Notes: generated by a model from the sequence alone, not told the origin. A stretch of 64,000 nt of DNA from an uncultured Clostridium sp. (GCA_900538475.1 UPYT01000007.1:1-64000); one strand, 5' to 3'. Counted from the stretch's first letter, positions 32,467 to 41,994 are shown. Numbers and translations are program-made.

Positions 32467-33300
32467 TTGGTACAGATTATAACAGATTCTTCTGTGTTAT
32501 ATACAGAGGAGGAGGCGAGAAAGGCGGGCTTTGAGGCAGTGCCTCTTTGTGTCCATATAGGCGATTTGGAGGGAAGAGATTTACAGATTGATATGAAGGA
32601 GTTTTATCACCGGATAGAGGCTGGTCAGATACCAATGTCTTCTCAGCCTCCCATTGGCGAGGTGGTGGATCTGTATGAAAAGTATCAGGATTCGGAAATT
32701 ATCAATATTGCCATAGCAGATGGTTTGTCAGGAACCTACTATGGAGCGTGCAGCGCGAAAGAGATGGTGGAGAATCGGAACAAAATTACCGTATTCAACA
32801 GCAGAACTCTGTGCGGACCTCATCGCTACATGGTAGAAGTGGCCCAAAAGATGAAGAAAGCAGGAAAAAGCGTTTCAGAAATTTTGGAATGGATGGAACA
32901 GGCGGCTCAAAAAACAGAATCCTTTTTGATTCCCCAGGATTTTTCTTTCCTGAAGAGAGGTGGGAGATTGACCCCGGTGGCAGCGGCTTTAGGAAGTGTT
33001 TTGAAACTGAAGCCGGTGATGAAGCTGACGGATGACGGAACCAGAATTGACAAGTTTTTTGTAAAACGTACTATGTCAGCAGCCGTTCATGGAATCATAA
33101 ACTATCTGAAAGAGAAGGGAATCGGTTCTCAGCACATTTTCTACATTGTCCATGCCGCAGCGCAGGAAGAGGCAGAGAATATTCGAAGCATGCTGGAAAA
33201 AGCATTTCCCGGGCTGGAGACTCATTTAATGGAGCTGAGTCCTGTGTTTGTGGCACAGGGCGGTCCCAAGTGCATTGCTATTCAGTATATTGAGAGATAA
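32467..33300 (+). CDS. DegV family fatty-acid-binding protein
   Basis: 277 residues. DegV/FakB-type proteins hold a fatty acid for phosphorylation by FakA. Signatures are IITDSSVLYTEEEA at the start, MSSQPPIGEVVDLYE near 57-71, IADGLSGTYYGA near 84-95 (lipid carboxylate contacts) and the C-terminal VFVAQGGPKCIAI. The start codon is TTG at 32467, fixed by GGAGGAT six bases upstream and by the homologous VQIITDSS start. It has its own terminator at 33351. Confidence 0.88.
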   Translation: MVQIITDSSVLYTEEEARKAGFEAVPLCVHIGDLEGRDLQIDMKEFYHRIEAGQIPMSSQPPIGEVVDLYEKYQDSEIINIAIADGLSGTYYGACSAKEMVENRNKITVFNSRTLCGPHRYMVEVAQKMKKAGKSVSEILEWMEQAAQKTESFLIPQDFSFLKRGGRLTPVAAALGSVLKLKPVMKLTDDGTRIDKFFVKRTMSAAVHGIINYLKEKGIGSQHIFYIVHAAAQEEAENIRSMLEKAFPGLETHLMELSPVFVAQGGPKCIAIQYIER

Positions 33301-33350
33301 AACTTTGGTGAATAGAATGGTATCTGTTGTATTACGTATATAATAATTGG

Positions 33351-33382
33351 AAAAACAGGAGAACAGAAGACTCCTGTTTTTT
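33351..33382 (+). terminator. Terminator after degV
   Basis: AAAAACAGGAG (33351-33361) and CTCCTGTTTTTT (33371-33382) around a 9-base loop. Confidence 0.85.
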
Positions 33383-33412
33383 CATATGTACTGGAAGATA
33401 GCGGTTTCATTG

Positions 33413-33440
33413 TTGGAGGTGACAAGAATTTCCTTATTAT
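33413..33440 (+). promoter_or_regulatory. Possible promoter for the flavodiiron protein gene
   Basis: TTGGAG (33413-33418), a 16-base spacer and TATTAT (33435-33440), about 85 bases ahead of the GTG start. Confidence 0.45.
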
Positions 33441-33525
33441 AAGCGAAAAAGGCTTGTGCAGCAGAGGCAGAGAGGGTATACTGGAGATAAGCAAAAAATG
33501 CATAGAATAAAGGAGGGCAAAACCT

Positions 33526-35319
33526 GTGTATATTACAGATGATATTATTTATGCAGGCGTCAATGATCATCAGGTTGATTTGTTTGAGGGACAGTATCCG
33601 GTTCCCAATGGGATGTGCTACAATTCCTATGTGATCCGGGATGAGAAAATAGCAGTTATGGATACGGTGGATCAGAACTTTACCCATGAGTGGCTGGATA
33701 ATGTACAGAAGGCCCTGAATGGAAGAAAACCGGATTATCTGATCGTACAGCATATGGAACCGGATCATTCTGCCAATATTGAGAATTTTCTCAAGGTTTA
33801 TCCGGAGGCTGTGATTGTGGCAAATGCCAAGACCTTTGCTATGATTTCCAACTTCTTCCGTTCTCTGAACCTGGAGGGAAGAATGCTGGAGGTGAAAAAC
33901 GGAGATACCCTGGATTTGGGAAATCACGTACTGACCTTTGTATTTGCGCCCATGGTACACTGGCCGGAGGTTATGGTTACCTATGACAGCCGGGATAAGG
34001 TGTTATTTTCTGCAGACGGTTTTGGTAAGTTTGGAGCCATGGATGTAGAAGAGGACTGGGATGATGAGGCCAGACGCTACTATATCGGAATTGTGGGAAA
34101 ATACGGAGTTCAGGTTCAGAATCTTCTGAAGGCGGCCGCTTCACTGGATATTCAGACCATTTGTCCGCTTCATGGCCCGGTATTAAAAGAAAATCTGGGA
34201 CATTATATTAAAAAATATCAAATTTGGTCCTCCTATGCAGCAGAGTCTGAGGGCGTGATGATTGCCTATACTTCTGTTTATGGAAATACGAAAAAGGCAG
34301 TAGAGCTGCTGGCTGGCAAGCTGAGAGAGAAAGGCTGTCCTCAGGTGGTTGTATGTGATCTGGCCCGCACAGAGATGTCAAAGGCTGTAGAGGATGCATT
34401 CCGCTATGGAAAGCTGGTTCTGGCAACTACAACCTACAATGCAGATGTGTTCCCCTTTATGCGCACATTTATTGAGCATTTAACGGAGCGAGGATACCAG
34501 AAGCGTACCATCGGACTGATTGAGAATGGTTCCTGGGCACCTTTGGCTGCTAAGGTTATGAGCGGCATGTTTGAGAAGAGTAAGAATATTACCTGGCTGA
34601 ATACAACAGTTAAAATCATGTCCTCTCTCAGTGAAGAGAATCTGCAGCAGTTAGAGGCTATGGCAGAGGAACTGAGCCGGGAGTATATTGCCCAGTCTGC
34701 AGAGAAGGCTAATAAGAATGACATGACTGCGCTGTTTAAGATTGGATATGGTCTGTATGTGGTAACCTCCAATGACGGAACCAGAGATAATGGACTGATT
34801 GTCAATACGGTAACTCAGCTGACAGATCAGCCCTTCCGGGTAGCAGTCAACATCAATAAAGCAAACTATTCTCACCACATTATTAAGAAAACAGGAATTT
34901 TAAATGTAAACTGCCTGTCTGTAGATGCGCCATTCTGGGTATTCCAGAACTTTGGATTCCAAAGCGGACGTCAGGCAGACAAGTTTGCAGGCTGGAAGAC
35001 CTGTCGTTCTGACAATGGACTGGTATTTCTGCCTAAATACATCAATGCATTTATGTCCCTGAAGGTAGAGCAGTATGTGGATTTGGATACCCATGGCATG
35101 TTTATCTGTACGGTAACAGAGGCCCGCGTTATGAGTGATCGGGATACCATGACCTACACCTATTATCAGAAGAATGTGAAGCCGAAGCCGGAGACAGAGG
35201 GAAAGAAGGGCTTTGTCTGCAAGATCTGCGGATATATTTATGAGGGAGATACACTTCCAGATGATTATATCTGTCCTCTTTGTAAGCATGGAGCAGCAGA
35301 TTTTGAACCAATAGGCTGA
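33526..35319 (+). CDS. Flavodiiron protein with flavin-reductase and rubredoxin domains
   Basis: 597 residues in four modules. (1) Metallo-beta-lactamase-like diiron domain at 1-250, with ligands H76-x-E78-x-D80-H81 in QHMEPDHSAN, then His in MVHWPEV, Asp in FSADGFGKFG and His in CPLHGP. (2) Flavodoxin domain at about 253-395 (IAYTSVYGNTKKA). (3) Flavin-reductase-like FMN domain at about 405-550 (DNGLIVNTVTQL). (4) C-terminal rubredoxin with CKICGY and CPLCKHG. Flavodiiron proteins reduce O2 to water or NO to N2O in anaerobes. The extra domains should let this one draw electrons through its own rubredoxin and flavin. GTG start with AAAGGAGGG upstream. A two-domain paralogue lies at 47665. Confidence 0.95.
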   Translation: MYITDDIIYAGVNDHQVDLFEGQYPVPNGMCYNSYVIRDEKIAVMDTVDQNFTHEWLDNVQKALNGRKPDYLIVQHMEPDHSANIENFLKVYPEAVIVANAKTFAMISNFFRSLNLEGRMLEVKNGDTLDLGNHVLTFVFAPMVHWPEVMVTYDSRDKVLFSADGFGKFGAMDVEEDWDDEARRYYIGIVGKYGVQVQNLLKAAASLDIQTICPLHGPVLKENLGHYIKKYQIWSSYAAESEGVMIAYTSVYGNTKKAVELLAGKLREKGCPQVVVCDLARTEMSKAVEDAFRYGKLVLATTTYNADVFPFMRTFIEHLTERGYQKRTIGLIENGSWAPLAAKVMSGMFEKSKNITWLNTTVKIMSSLSEENLQQLEAMAEELSREYIAQSAEKANKNDMTALFKIGYGLYVVTSNDGTRDNGLIVNTVTQLTDQPFRVAVNINKANYSHHIIKKTGILNVNCLSVDAPFWVFQNFGFQSGRQADKFAGWKTCRSDNGLVFLPKYINAFMSLKVEQYVDLDTHGMFICTVTEARVMSDRDTMTYTYYQKNVKPKPETEGKKGFVCKICGYIYEGDTLPDDYICPLCKHGAADFEPIG

Positions 35320-35441
35320 TAAAATAAAATGCATTGAAACTTTTTAAAGGTTGTCCTCGTCTAATATTATGAAAAGGGAAAATCCTAAAGAAAAAGAGGA
35401 GCTTTGCAAAAAGGAAGCTTCCATATGAGGAGGACAATTCT

Positions 35442-35834
35442 ATGAAAAAGAAAAATCTGGTCATTGCGGTGATTGCTGTATTGATGATGACAGCTGGCTG
35501 TACTGCTCAGGGAAAGAATGAGACAACTCCGGCTGCGACAGCAGGGACAGAAGTATCAGGAGCGGAAACCGCAGGTGAGACAGAGACCGGAGAGCCAGAT
35601 CAGGCTCAGTCAGAAAAGGAATCTGTGATTACAGGAATCATCAGTGACATTAAGAGCTTTATGTTTGTTATTACAGATAAAGAAGGCCACGAGTATGTGC
35701 TTTCCTTTGATCAGGGAAAGGAGCCGAAGGGTTTTTCTTCTGTAAAGGACGGAGATCGGGTGACGGTTACCTATACAGGGGAGCTGGATGAGACAGAGGC
35801 CTTTACCGGAACGGTAATTTCTGTTGAAAAATAA
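35442..35834 (+). CDS. Small lipoprotein of unknown function
   Basis: 130 residues. A type II signal peptide ends at MTAGC (Cys about 20), then an Ala/Glu/Thr-rich linker to about 62. A compact beta-rich domain (about 65-130) with VITGIISDIKSFMFVITD and VKDGDRVTVTYTGEL looks like a small OB-like fold. I do not recognise the family. ATGAGGAGGACA precedes the start. It has a strong terminator and follows the flavodiiron gene by 120 bases. Confidence 0.8.
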   Translation: MKKKNLVIAVIAVLMMTAGCTAQGKNETTPAATAGTEVSGAETAGETETGEPDQAQSEKESVITGIISDIKSFMFVITDKEGHEYVLSFDQGKEPKGFSSVKDGDRVTVTYTGELDETEAFTGTVISVEK

Positions 35835-35866
35835 GGTTTCCTGAATAAAAGAGAGTTCTGAAAATG

Positions 35867-35925
35867 AAAAAGAGATTTTGTTTCAAAGAGGCAAATGCCA
35901 TTTTTGAAGCAAAATCTCTTTTGTT
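35867..35925 (+). terminator. Terminator after the small lipoprotein gene
   Basis: AAAAGAGATTTTG (35868-35880) pairs with CAAAATCTCTTTT (35910-35922), with an inner TTTCAAA/TTTTTGAAG pairing, and ends in a T-rich tail. Confidence 0.8.
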
Positions 35926-35932
35926 TAAAATA

Positions 35933-36021
35933 GTAACTGTTCAAGACGGGGCATCTTCTTGTTCGGCAAAGCCGGACAAGAAGCATCGGAGATTCCTCCG
36001 ATGTGAGAACTGAATAGTTAC
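35933..36021. repeat. Intergenic repeat family 1, medium copy (89 bases)
   Basis: Left end GTAACTGTTCAAGACGGGGC, then the hairpin CTTCTTGTTCGGC / GCCGGACAAGAAG, then ATCGGAGATTCCTCCGAT as a second hairpin, and right end CTGAATAGTTAC. It lies between two convergent genes. The same peptide-like reading (SPMLLVRLCRTRRCPVLN) on the minus strand recurs at 51228, which shows sequence conservation rather than a gene. Confidence 0.85.
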
Positions 36022-36031
36022 TCAAAATAAA

Positions 36032-38296
36032 TCAATGGGATTCCCGCATCCGATCCTGATAAGCCTTTGGCGTGATGCCCACATATTTGTTAAATACACG
36101 GATAAAGCTGTTGGAGGAATTAAAACCTACCATTGCGCTTAAATCAACAATTTTTATCGAGGGATCCTGTTCCAGAATTTCCTTGGAGCGGTCAATTCGG
36201 TAACGGTTCAGGAAATCCTTGAAATTGTTATCGCTTAGCTGCTTAAACAGAATTCCACAGTATTTGGGTGAAATGTTCAGGTAATCGGCCAGATCATTTA
36301 ACATAATGTCATCGGAATAGTTTTCATAAATATAACCCAGCATTTTATCAAGAAGATCTCGATCCCGGCTGTTTTCCTGTTTGCATACTGTCTGGATAAT
36401 GGATTCCAGGATATCTTTAATCTCAATAAAGACCGCGGAATCATTCCAGTGATTGTAAAGGTACCGGTAATCAATATCTTTTCCAAGAAAATCCTGAGGA
36501 GTTGTTTTCATTTCCTGGAAGATTCTGGAAATTGTTCCGATGAATGCGTAAATCAGATTCTGAAGCGTTTCTTTGGAAAGATCCTTATCCCGGATATTTT
36601 CCCGGATAATGGATTCAAAGATTTCGATGGTCTCCCGCTTTCCCTCCAGAGCACAGTGGATGAGACGATTTTCCATCTGAAGAGGATAGGAATAGGTTAC
36701 AGCATCAATGGAGGAAATTTCCTGGTAAGTAATCAGCCGTGATTTTGCATGGAGGAAGCGGTAATCCAGAATCCGCAGAGCCTCTTGGTAGCAGACATGC
36801 AGCTGTTCCAGTCCTTTATGGATATCGGAAAGCACAATTCTGTGATCCGAATCTAAAAGAGCATTGTTGGCTTCCATTTTATGGATCATATCTCGAAGAA
36901 TTTCGCCAGCCAGGTTCAGGGAACTGGTTTTTAAAATCAATGCATAGCGGTTGTAGTCCAGATTAATGTAGAACAAATCCGGATTGTGGGCAGCTGAGTC
37001 ATAGGCTGCCGCCTTTTGAAGAGAAATGGTCTGGTAGGCCCGATCGTCTTCCTGGCACAGGGTTTCTCCAATTGCCACACAGTAATCGGCATCAGGATTT
37101 TTAAACTGGCTCAGGACTTCGCCGCTGACATTTCCGGAAAACAGCAGTTCTTTGTAGGACTGGATAGACATCAGGGAGTCATTTTCAGCCATGGTTTCAT
37201 GGAGACGTGTTCCAAGCTCTGTGATTTTTTCCATATTGGTACGGATGATCTGGAATTCGTCTAGCTGTTTTCCGCCTTTTACGGGAAGAACAGAGGCCTC
37301 TAACAGCTCCTTAACAGGGTGATACAGCTTTTCCACAAGATAGTAGCTGAGGGTCAGCGCCAGAGCCACACAGACGCAGACAACAACCAGGAAAAACAAG
37401 AGTCCCTGTACATGAAGAGGCAGAGGTGGGTAAAGCCGGACAAGGTGCCATCCCACATAGGGAATTTCTGATACCATCAGGTGCTGTCCCTGAAGGATCT
37501 GAAGCTGGGAAAAGTCCGTATGACTTTCGTTCATCATTAGCTGATGATATAGCTTCTGGGCTTTTTCCTGCTGTCTTTCATCTTGCTGAGAAAGGGCAAA
37601 AATTCCGCTCCCATTGTATAGGAAGAAACTGTCTGCCAGGGAATCCTGAATCAGAGAATCAATGGGAATGGTTATAAAAAATAAATAGGGGTGAATCTTA
37701 CCTATATTTTTTACAATATACTGAATATCTTCCAGCTTCCCGGATTCAGAGTTATAGCGGGGAAGAACAACAGGAGTCTCATCTTCCTGAAAGTGCTCAA
37801 CGATCTGTAAATAGCTTTCACTGGAAATGCCATGCTCTGCACAGTAATTTTCGATAGAAAGGGAGCGGTTTCCGGTAAGAACCATATTGGTAATAACACC
37901 GTGATAGGCTCTGGGATTGAGAGGGGTAACTGCCACCTGGTATTCTACCTGAAGAATATCTGTAGTAGCCGCCTGTATTTTCCTTGAGGCTGCAATGGCA
38001 TTAAAATAAAATTCCGGCAGAGTAGAGGAATCTACCCAGCGGGTAATTTCTGTGCCTTTGGTGCAGGCTCCAATGGCATTGACAATTACATTCACAGAAA
38101 GAGAGGAAATGTTTTTCTGTGAGACAGCGGACTGCTCCAGATAATGGTAGTAGTCTGATCTGGACTGGCGGTTTAAAAACCAGCCGGTCAGGGTGCAAAG
38201 TATCAGGGTAATGGTTAGTGCAAGGGCAAAAAACAGGCGATACAGTGAAATTTTATAAGCTCCTTGGCATTTTTTCCGGGTTCCATGGGGTCTCAT
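36032..38296 (-). CDS. Membrane-anchored AraC-family regulator
   Basis: 754 residues. Transmembrane segments at about 18-42 and 297-322 enclose an extracytoplasmic sensor of about 250 residues. A HAMP-like stretch (YHPVKELLEASVLP) and a cytoplasmic linker follow, and the protein ends in an AraC/XylS double helix-turn-helix (about 650-750: MLNDLADYLNISPKYCGILF, VDLSAMVGFNSSNSFIRVFN, KYVGITPKAYQ). Such one-component regulators in Lachnospiraceae and Paenibacillus sit beside LplB/YtcP-type saccharide importers and activate them on sensing sugar outside. It is likely the regulator of the sulfatase/ABC locus to its right. Confidence 0.88.
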   Translation of the reverse strand: MRPHGTRKKCQGAYKISLYRLFFALALTITLILCTLTGWFLNRQSRSDYYHYLEQSAVSQKNISSLSVNVIVNAIGACTKGTEITRWVDSSTLPEFYFNAIAASRKIQAATTDILQVEYQVAVTPLNPRAYHGVITNMVLTGNRSLSIENYCAEHGISSESYLQIVEHFQEDETPVVLPRYNSESGKLEDIQYIVKNIGKIHPYLFFITIPIDSLIQDSLADSFFLYNGSGIFALSQQDERQQEKAQKLYHQLMMNESHTDFSQLQILQGQHLMVSEIPYVGWHLVRLYPPLPLHVQGLLFFLVVVCVCVALALTLSYYLVEKLYHPVKELLEASVLPVKGGKQLDEFQIIRTNMEKITELGTRLHETMAENDSLMSIQSYKELLFSGNVSGEVLSQFKNPDADYCVAIGETLCQEDDRAYQTISLQKAAAYDSAAHNPDLFYINLDYNRYALILKTSSLNLAGEILRDMIHKMEANNALLDSDHRIVLSDIHKGLEQLHVCYQEALRILDYRFLHAKSRLITYQEISSIDAVTYSYPLQMENRLIHCALEGKRETIEIFESIIRENIRDKDLSKETLQNLIYAFIGTISRIFQEMKTTPQDFLGKDIDYRYLYNHWNDSAVFIEIKDILESIIQTVCKQENSRDRDLLDKMLGYIYENYSDDIMLNDLADYLNISPKYCGILFKQLSDNNFKDFLNRYRIDRSKEILEQDPSIKIVDLSAMVGFNSSNSFIRVFNKYVGITPKAYQDRMRESH

Positions 38297-38327
38297 AATA
38301 AATTCGGTCCTTTTTCTAAGTTGTGCT

Positions 38328-38412
38328 GTAACTGTTCAGGACGGGGAATCTTCTTGTCCGGCAAAGCCGAACAAGAAGCATCAGAGATTCTCCCGCCGTC
38401 CTGAATAGTTAC
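38328..38412. repeat. Intergenic repeat family 1, medium copy (85 bases)
   Basis: Left end GTAACTGTTCAGGACGGGG and right end CCGTCCTGAATAGTTAC are inverted copies. Inside is the hairpin CTTCTTGTCCGGC AAA GCCGAACAAGAAG. It lies between the AraC-type regulator and the sulfatase, which are both leftward, and could act as an attenuator or terminator there. Confidence 0.85.
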
Positions 38413-38419
38413 GTTGTAG

Positions 38420-39895
38420 TTATGATTTTTTCAGGCTCTGGGAATACACCTCAACAGCGCTGAGTCCTTCGTGATGACCAAATCCCAGAGGATGCTTTCT
38501 GTAAGCAGACGCATCGGAGCAGGCAAGGCGGAAGAAATCATCCCCTGTTTCCTCTACATGCTTTTTCAGCTTTTCACGATACTGTTCCAGAATCTGTGCA
38601 TATTCAGGAAGGCGGGCTAGATTTCGTTTTTCCAGACGATCGTTGTTTAAATCAAACAACTCTTCACTGTCCGGCTCCAGGTAGCAGGTGTATTTGTAGT
38701 GCTCATCACAAATCATACGTCCAGGCACAGTATAATCCCGGAATTCGTCGTGCCACTCAGATGCCACATAGGCATTGTCTGTACGGTCACAGGCTCCGGA
38801 CAGGGAGGATAGCTGGCTCCTTCCGGCAAAGGAATCTTTTAAAATGCCAGCATGGTCTAACATGGTGGGAAGAAGATCCAGGAGAGAGAATACGCCGTTG
38901 ATTCTTCTTCCTCCGGCAATACGGGGGCCGCAGGCAAAGAAGGGAACCCGGTTGCTTTCCTCATAGAATACACCGTATTTGGTAACCATTCGATGGGATG
39001 CCATTCCTTCTCCGTGGTCAGCAAAGAAGAGGATAGCAGTATTGTCTGCCTTGTTGCTTTCCTCCAGTGCATTTAAGATTTCTCCAATCTGCTGATCTAC
39101 CATTTCCAGATAGTAATAGTAGGCATAGAGATAATACCGGTAATCGGTTTCATCCCAGTGGCTGGCATGACGAAGTCTGCGGTGAGCGCAGCAGAGATAC
39201 TGGATAAATTCCGGACGGTTTTTGATATCATCAAACTCAAAGTTTTCCGGAAGCGGAGGAAGTTCTCTGTCCAGCGGGAAGTTTTCCGGATCCGCTCCAT
39301 GCTGCTTTTCTCCAATATAGGCACAGATATTATGTGGATTCTGGAGATCTGCTACAGCGAGGAAGGGCTGTGTGGTTTGGGCACCTTCTGTTTTCAGCCA
39401 GCTGACCGTTTTCTCTGTTGTATCAATATCAAGGAAGGTTTCATAATCAAACTTGATAGCAGGATTGGTACGTTCTTTTGGAATTTCATTAGAAGGAATT
39501 ACCTCGAATCCTTTTAATGCACCGTAGTCATGAGTTTTTCCGAAGTGAACACACCGATAACCGGCGTCAGAAAAAAGCTCTCCCATAGCTGGAATCGTAT
39601 CGGAAACAGATGGGAAGGTTTCCGGTATCTGTGTCTGGTCATCGCCCTGATAGAAAGGCAGGCGCTGCTTGGGAAGATTGGTGCGCACCATGGTTTCGTG
39701 AGGATAGCGGGATGTCCAGAAGGAGGCTCTGGCTGGCTGACATAGTGGGCAGGGAGTATATGCGTATTCATAAATTGCAGAACGCTCTGCCAACCGATCT
39801 AAATTAGGTGTGCGGGAATAGGTATTTCCATAGGCACTCAAAGCGGTAGCAGACAGCTGATCGCAAATAATAATCAAATAGTTTGTTGGATTCAT
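38420..39895 (-). CDS. Sulfatase, formylglycine (Cys) type
   Basis: 491 residues, without a signal peptide, so probably cytoplasmic. N-terminal metal site IIICDQLSATALSAYGN. Active-site motif CQPARASFWTSRYPHE (C-x-P-x-R), whose Cys must be converted to formylglycine. HFGKTHDYG and FFADHGEGMASH supply further metal and sulfate ligands. It cleaves sulfate esters, presumably from an imported sulfated saccharide. It is divergent from the ABC importer and shares the 39896-40139 control region with it. A maturation enzyme (anSME) is not encoded in the window. Confidence 0.9.
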   Translation of the reverse strand: MNPTNYLIIICDQLSATALSAYGNTYSRTPNLDRLAERSAIYEYAYTPCPLCQPARASFWTSRYPHETMVRTNLPKQRLPFYQGDDQTQIPETFPSVSDTIPAMGELFSDAGYRCVHFGKTHDYGALKGFEVIPSNEIPKERTNPAIKFDYETFLDIDTTEKTVSWLKTEGAQTTQPFLAVADLQNPHNICAYIGEKQHGADPENFPLDRELPPLPENFEFDDIKNRPEFIQYLCCAHRRLRHASHWDETDYRYYLYAYYYYLEMVDQQIGEILNALEESNKADNTAILFFADHGEGMASHRMVTKYGVFYEESNRVPFFACGPRIAGGRRINGVFSLLDLLPTMLDHAGILKDSFAGRSQLSSLSGACDRTDNAYVASEWHDEFRDYTVPGRMICDEHYKYTCYLEPDSEELFDLNNDRLEKRNLARLPEYAQILEQYREKLKKHVEETGDDFFRLACSDASAYRKHPLGFGHHEGLSAVEVYSQSLKKS

Positions 39896-39994
39896 AGGGA
39901 CCTCTCTTTCTTTTCTTTGGAAGAAATCAATAAAAATAAAATCATTTCTCTTAATATAGTATAAAAAATGCCGTAAATCAATAGAATCATTCCC

Positions 39995-40083
39995 TTTGGT
40001 GATGCAGTTGAAAAATGGTGATGCTTTTATAGGGGGAAAAGAATGCCTTTTGAAAAACGATGATTTACTTATATAGGGGTTTC
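39995..40083. promoter_or_regulatory. Candidate operator repeats between sulfatase and ABC importer
   Basis: TGGTGATGC occurs at 39997-40005 and again at 40016-40024, 19 bases (about two helical turns) apart. Related TATAGGGG steps occur at about 40030 and 40071. Paired direct half-sites about 20 bases apart suit an AraC-type activator. I see no convincing -35/-10 pair, as expected for an activated promoter. Confidence 0.45.
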
Positions 40084-40139
40084 GGGGTAAACTGTATCTA
40101 CAAAAGCGTGCACGCCAAAAAAACTAAGGGGGTTTCCTG

Positions 40140-41087
40140 ATGCAAAAGCAGTCAAAAGAAAAAACAGCACTGGGGACACAGCTGAAGGTGGGGCTTAAAA
40201 GTATTGCAAAGAATTATCAGCTGTATCTGCTTCTTCTCCCGGGCCTGTTATGGTTCCTGGCCTTTGCTTACCGGCCGATGTCCGGTCTGCGGATCGCATT
40301 CTATGATTATAACATTTTCCGCGGGTTTGAGGGCAGTGAATTTGTGGGGTTAAAGAATTTTGTTGATTTTTTAACTGGAAGAGATTTTATCCGTGTATTT
40401 AAAAATACATTGATGATTTCTTTCTGGCAGATTGCAGTTTGTTTCCCGGTTCCGATTCTCCTGGCAATCTGTGTTACAGAGATGAAGAACAAATTTGTCA
40501 GCAAGCTGACACAGACAGCAACACTGCTTCCGCACTTTGTATCTGTTGTAGTAGTATGTGGTATGGTTGTAAACTTCCTGTCTCCCAGTACCGGTATCAT
40601 TAACATGATTCTTTCTAAGCTGGGATTCGAACCTACATATTTTATGGTACAGCCGCAGTATTTCAGAGGTATCTATACAGGAATGACACTTTGGCAGAAT
40701 GCCGGATTTAATGCGCTTGTTTTCATCGCCGCTATCATGGGTATTGATCCTCAGCTTTATGAGGCAGCTACCGTAGATGGAGCTGGAAAATGGCAGAAAA
40801 TCAAAAGTATCACTTTCCCGGCAATCATGCCGACCATTGTTACCATGTTCGTATTAAACATCGGTAAGATGGTAAAGGTTGGATACGAGGCAATCCTGCT
40901 TCTTTATCAGCCTTCTACTTATGCAACTGCAGACGTTATTGCAACCTACTCTTACCGCCTTGGATTTGAAAACGGTAACTACGGTTTGGCGACAGCTGTA
41001 GGTCTGTTCGAAGCACTGGTGGCTCTGATTCTGGTTTCCTTATCCAACTGGGTAAGCCGGAAGATTACAGACAATGCACTTTGGTAA
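40140..41087 (+). CDS. ABC transporter permease (LplB type, CUT1 saccharide family)
   Basis: 315 residues, about six membrane segments. The ATPase-contact (EAA) loop is EAATVDGAGKWQKIKSITFP near residue 210. The N-terminal NYQLYLLLLPGLLWFLAF and YDYNIFRGF segments are typical of LplB-like permeases for oligosaccharides. AAGGGGG precedes the ATG. No ATPase gene is present in the locus, so the pump must use a shared MsmX-type ATPase encoded elsewhere. The stop is followed after 10 bases by the second permease. Confidence 0.93.
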   Translation: MQKQSKEKTALGTQLKVGLKSIAKNYQLYLLLLPGLLWFLAFAYRPMSGLRIAFYDYNIFRGFEGSEFVGLKNFVDFLTGRDFIRVFKNTLMISFWQIAVCFPVPILLAICVTEMKNKFVSKLTQTATLLPHFVSVVVVCGMVVNFLSPSTGIINMILSKLGFEPTYFMVQPQYFRGIYTGMTLWQNAGFNALVFIAAIMGIDPQLYEAATVDGAGKWQKIKSITFPAIMPTIVTMFVLNIGKMVKVGYEAILLLYQPSTYATADVIATYSYRLGFENGNYGLATAVGLFEALVALILVSLSNWVSRKITDNALW

Positions 41088-41097
41088 GGAGGACGGC

Positions 41098-41994
41098 ATG
41101 AAAAAGAAGAAACATCAGGGTCAGGTCATCGGAACCGGTGAGAAGGTTTTCAACGTTTTCATGGTAATCATGGGAATTATCATCTCAATGGTTGTTCTGT
41201 ACCCGATTTATTACGCGCTGATCGCATCATTAAGCAAACCGCTGTACGTGGAAAACGGCTCTGTTATGTTTTCCATTAAGAATTTCACTCTGGACAGCTA
41301 CCGTCAGGCTATTGCAAAACCAGGAATCTGGACTGCTTACGGTAATACCCTGTTCTATACCATTGCCGGTGTAGCAGTAAACATGGCATTTACCACATCC
41401 ATGGCATATGCTCTGTCTAAGAAACGTCTGGCATTCCGGAAATTCTTTACACTGGTTGCAATTTTCACCATGTGGTTCAATGCAGGTATTATTCCTACCT
41501 ATTTGAACTTCAGAGATTTCGGTCTGTTAAATACCAGAACTGCAATTATTCTGGGCTTTGCAATTAATACCTACAATATGGTTATTATGAAGAGCTTCTT
41601 TGAGCAGGTACCTTATGAACTGGAGGAGGCGGCTTTCATTGACGGAGCCAACCACTTTACCATCTTCTACAAGATTTTCCTGCCGCTGTCAAAACCGGCT
41701 CTGGCTACTGTGGGTCTGTTCTACGCAGTAAACAGATGGAACAGCTACTTCTGGGCAATGCAGCTGTTAAATGATGATTCTAAGGCTCCGCTGCAGGTTA
41801 TGTTAAAGAAGATGATCGTAGACCGTGTAGCGAACGCAGCCGATGCAGCTTTGGTAACTGCAGAATCATTAAGCTCACCGACAACCATTATTTATGCGGT
41901 CATTATCATTGCAATCATCCCGATGCTGGTAGTGTTCCCGTTTGTTCAGAAATACTTTAAGACCGGTCTTACCGTAGGCGGTGTTAAGGGTTAA
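41098..41994 (+). CDS. ABC transporter permease (YtcP type, CUT1 saccharide family)
   Basis: 298 residues. The second permease of the pair, with the EAA loop EEAAFIDGANHFTIFYKIFL near residue 185 and TMWFNAGIIPTYL mid-protein, as in YtcP-like partners of LplB. The frame is open from 41074, inside the first permease, but AAGGAGGAC six bases before ATG 41098 sets the start. It forms the heterodimeric channel with the upstream protein. Confidence 0.93.
   Translation: MKKKKHQGQVIGTGEKVFNVFMVIMGIIISMVVLYPIYYALIASLSKPLYVENGSVMFSIKNFTLDSYRQAIAKPGIWTAYGNTLFYTIAGVAVNMAFTTSMAYALSKKRLAFRKFFTLVAIFTMWFNAGIIPTYLNFRDFGLLNTRTAIILGFAINTYNMVIMKSFFEQVPYELEEAAFIDGANHFTIFYKIFLPLSKPALATVGLFYAVNRWNSYFWAMQLLNDDSKAPLQVMLKKMIVDRVANAADAALVTAESLSSPTTIIYAVIIIAIIPMLVVFPFVQKYFKTGLTVGGVKG

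Noticed and set aside
35771-36025. Conserved peptide reading (SPMLLVRLCRTRRCPVLN) shared with 50907-51506
   Set aside because: The shared peptide is produced by the family-1 DNA repeat in two places. The flanking codons are unrelated, so this is not a protein family.
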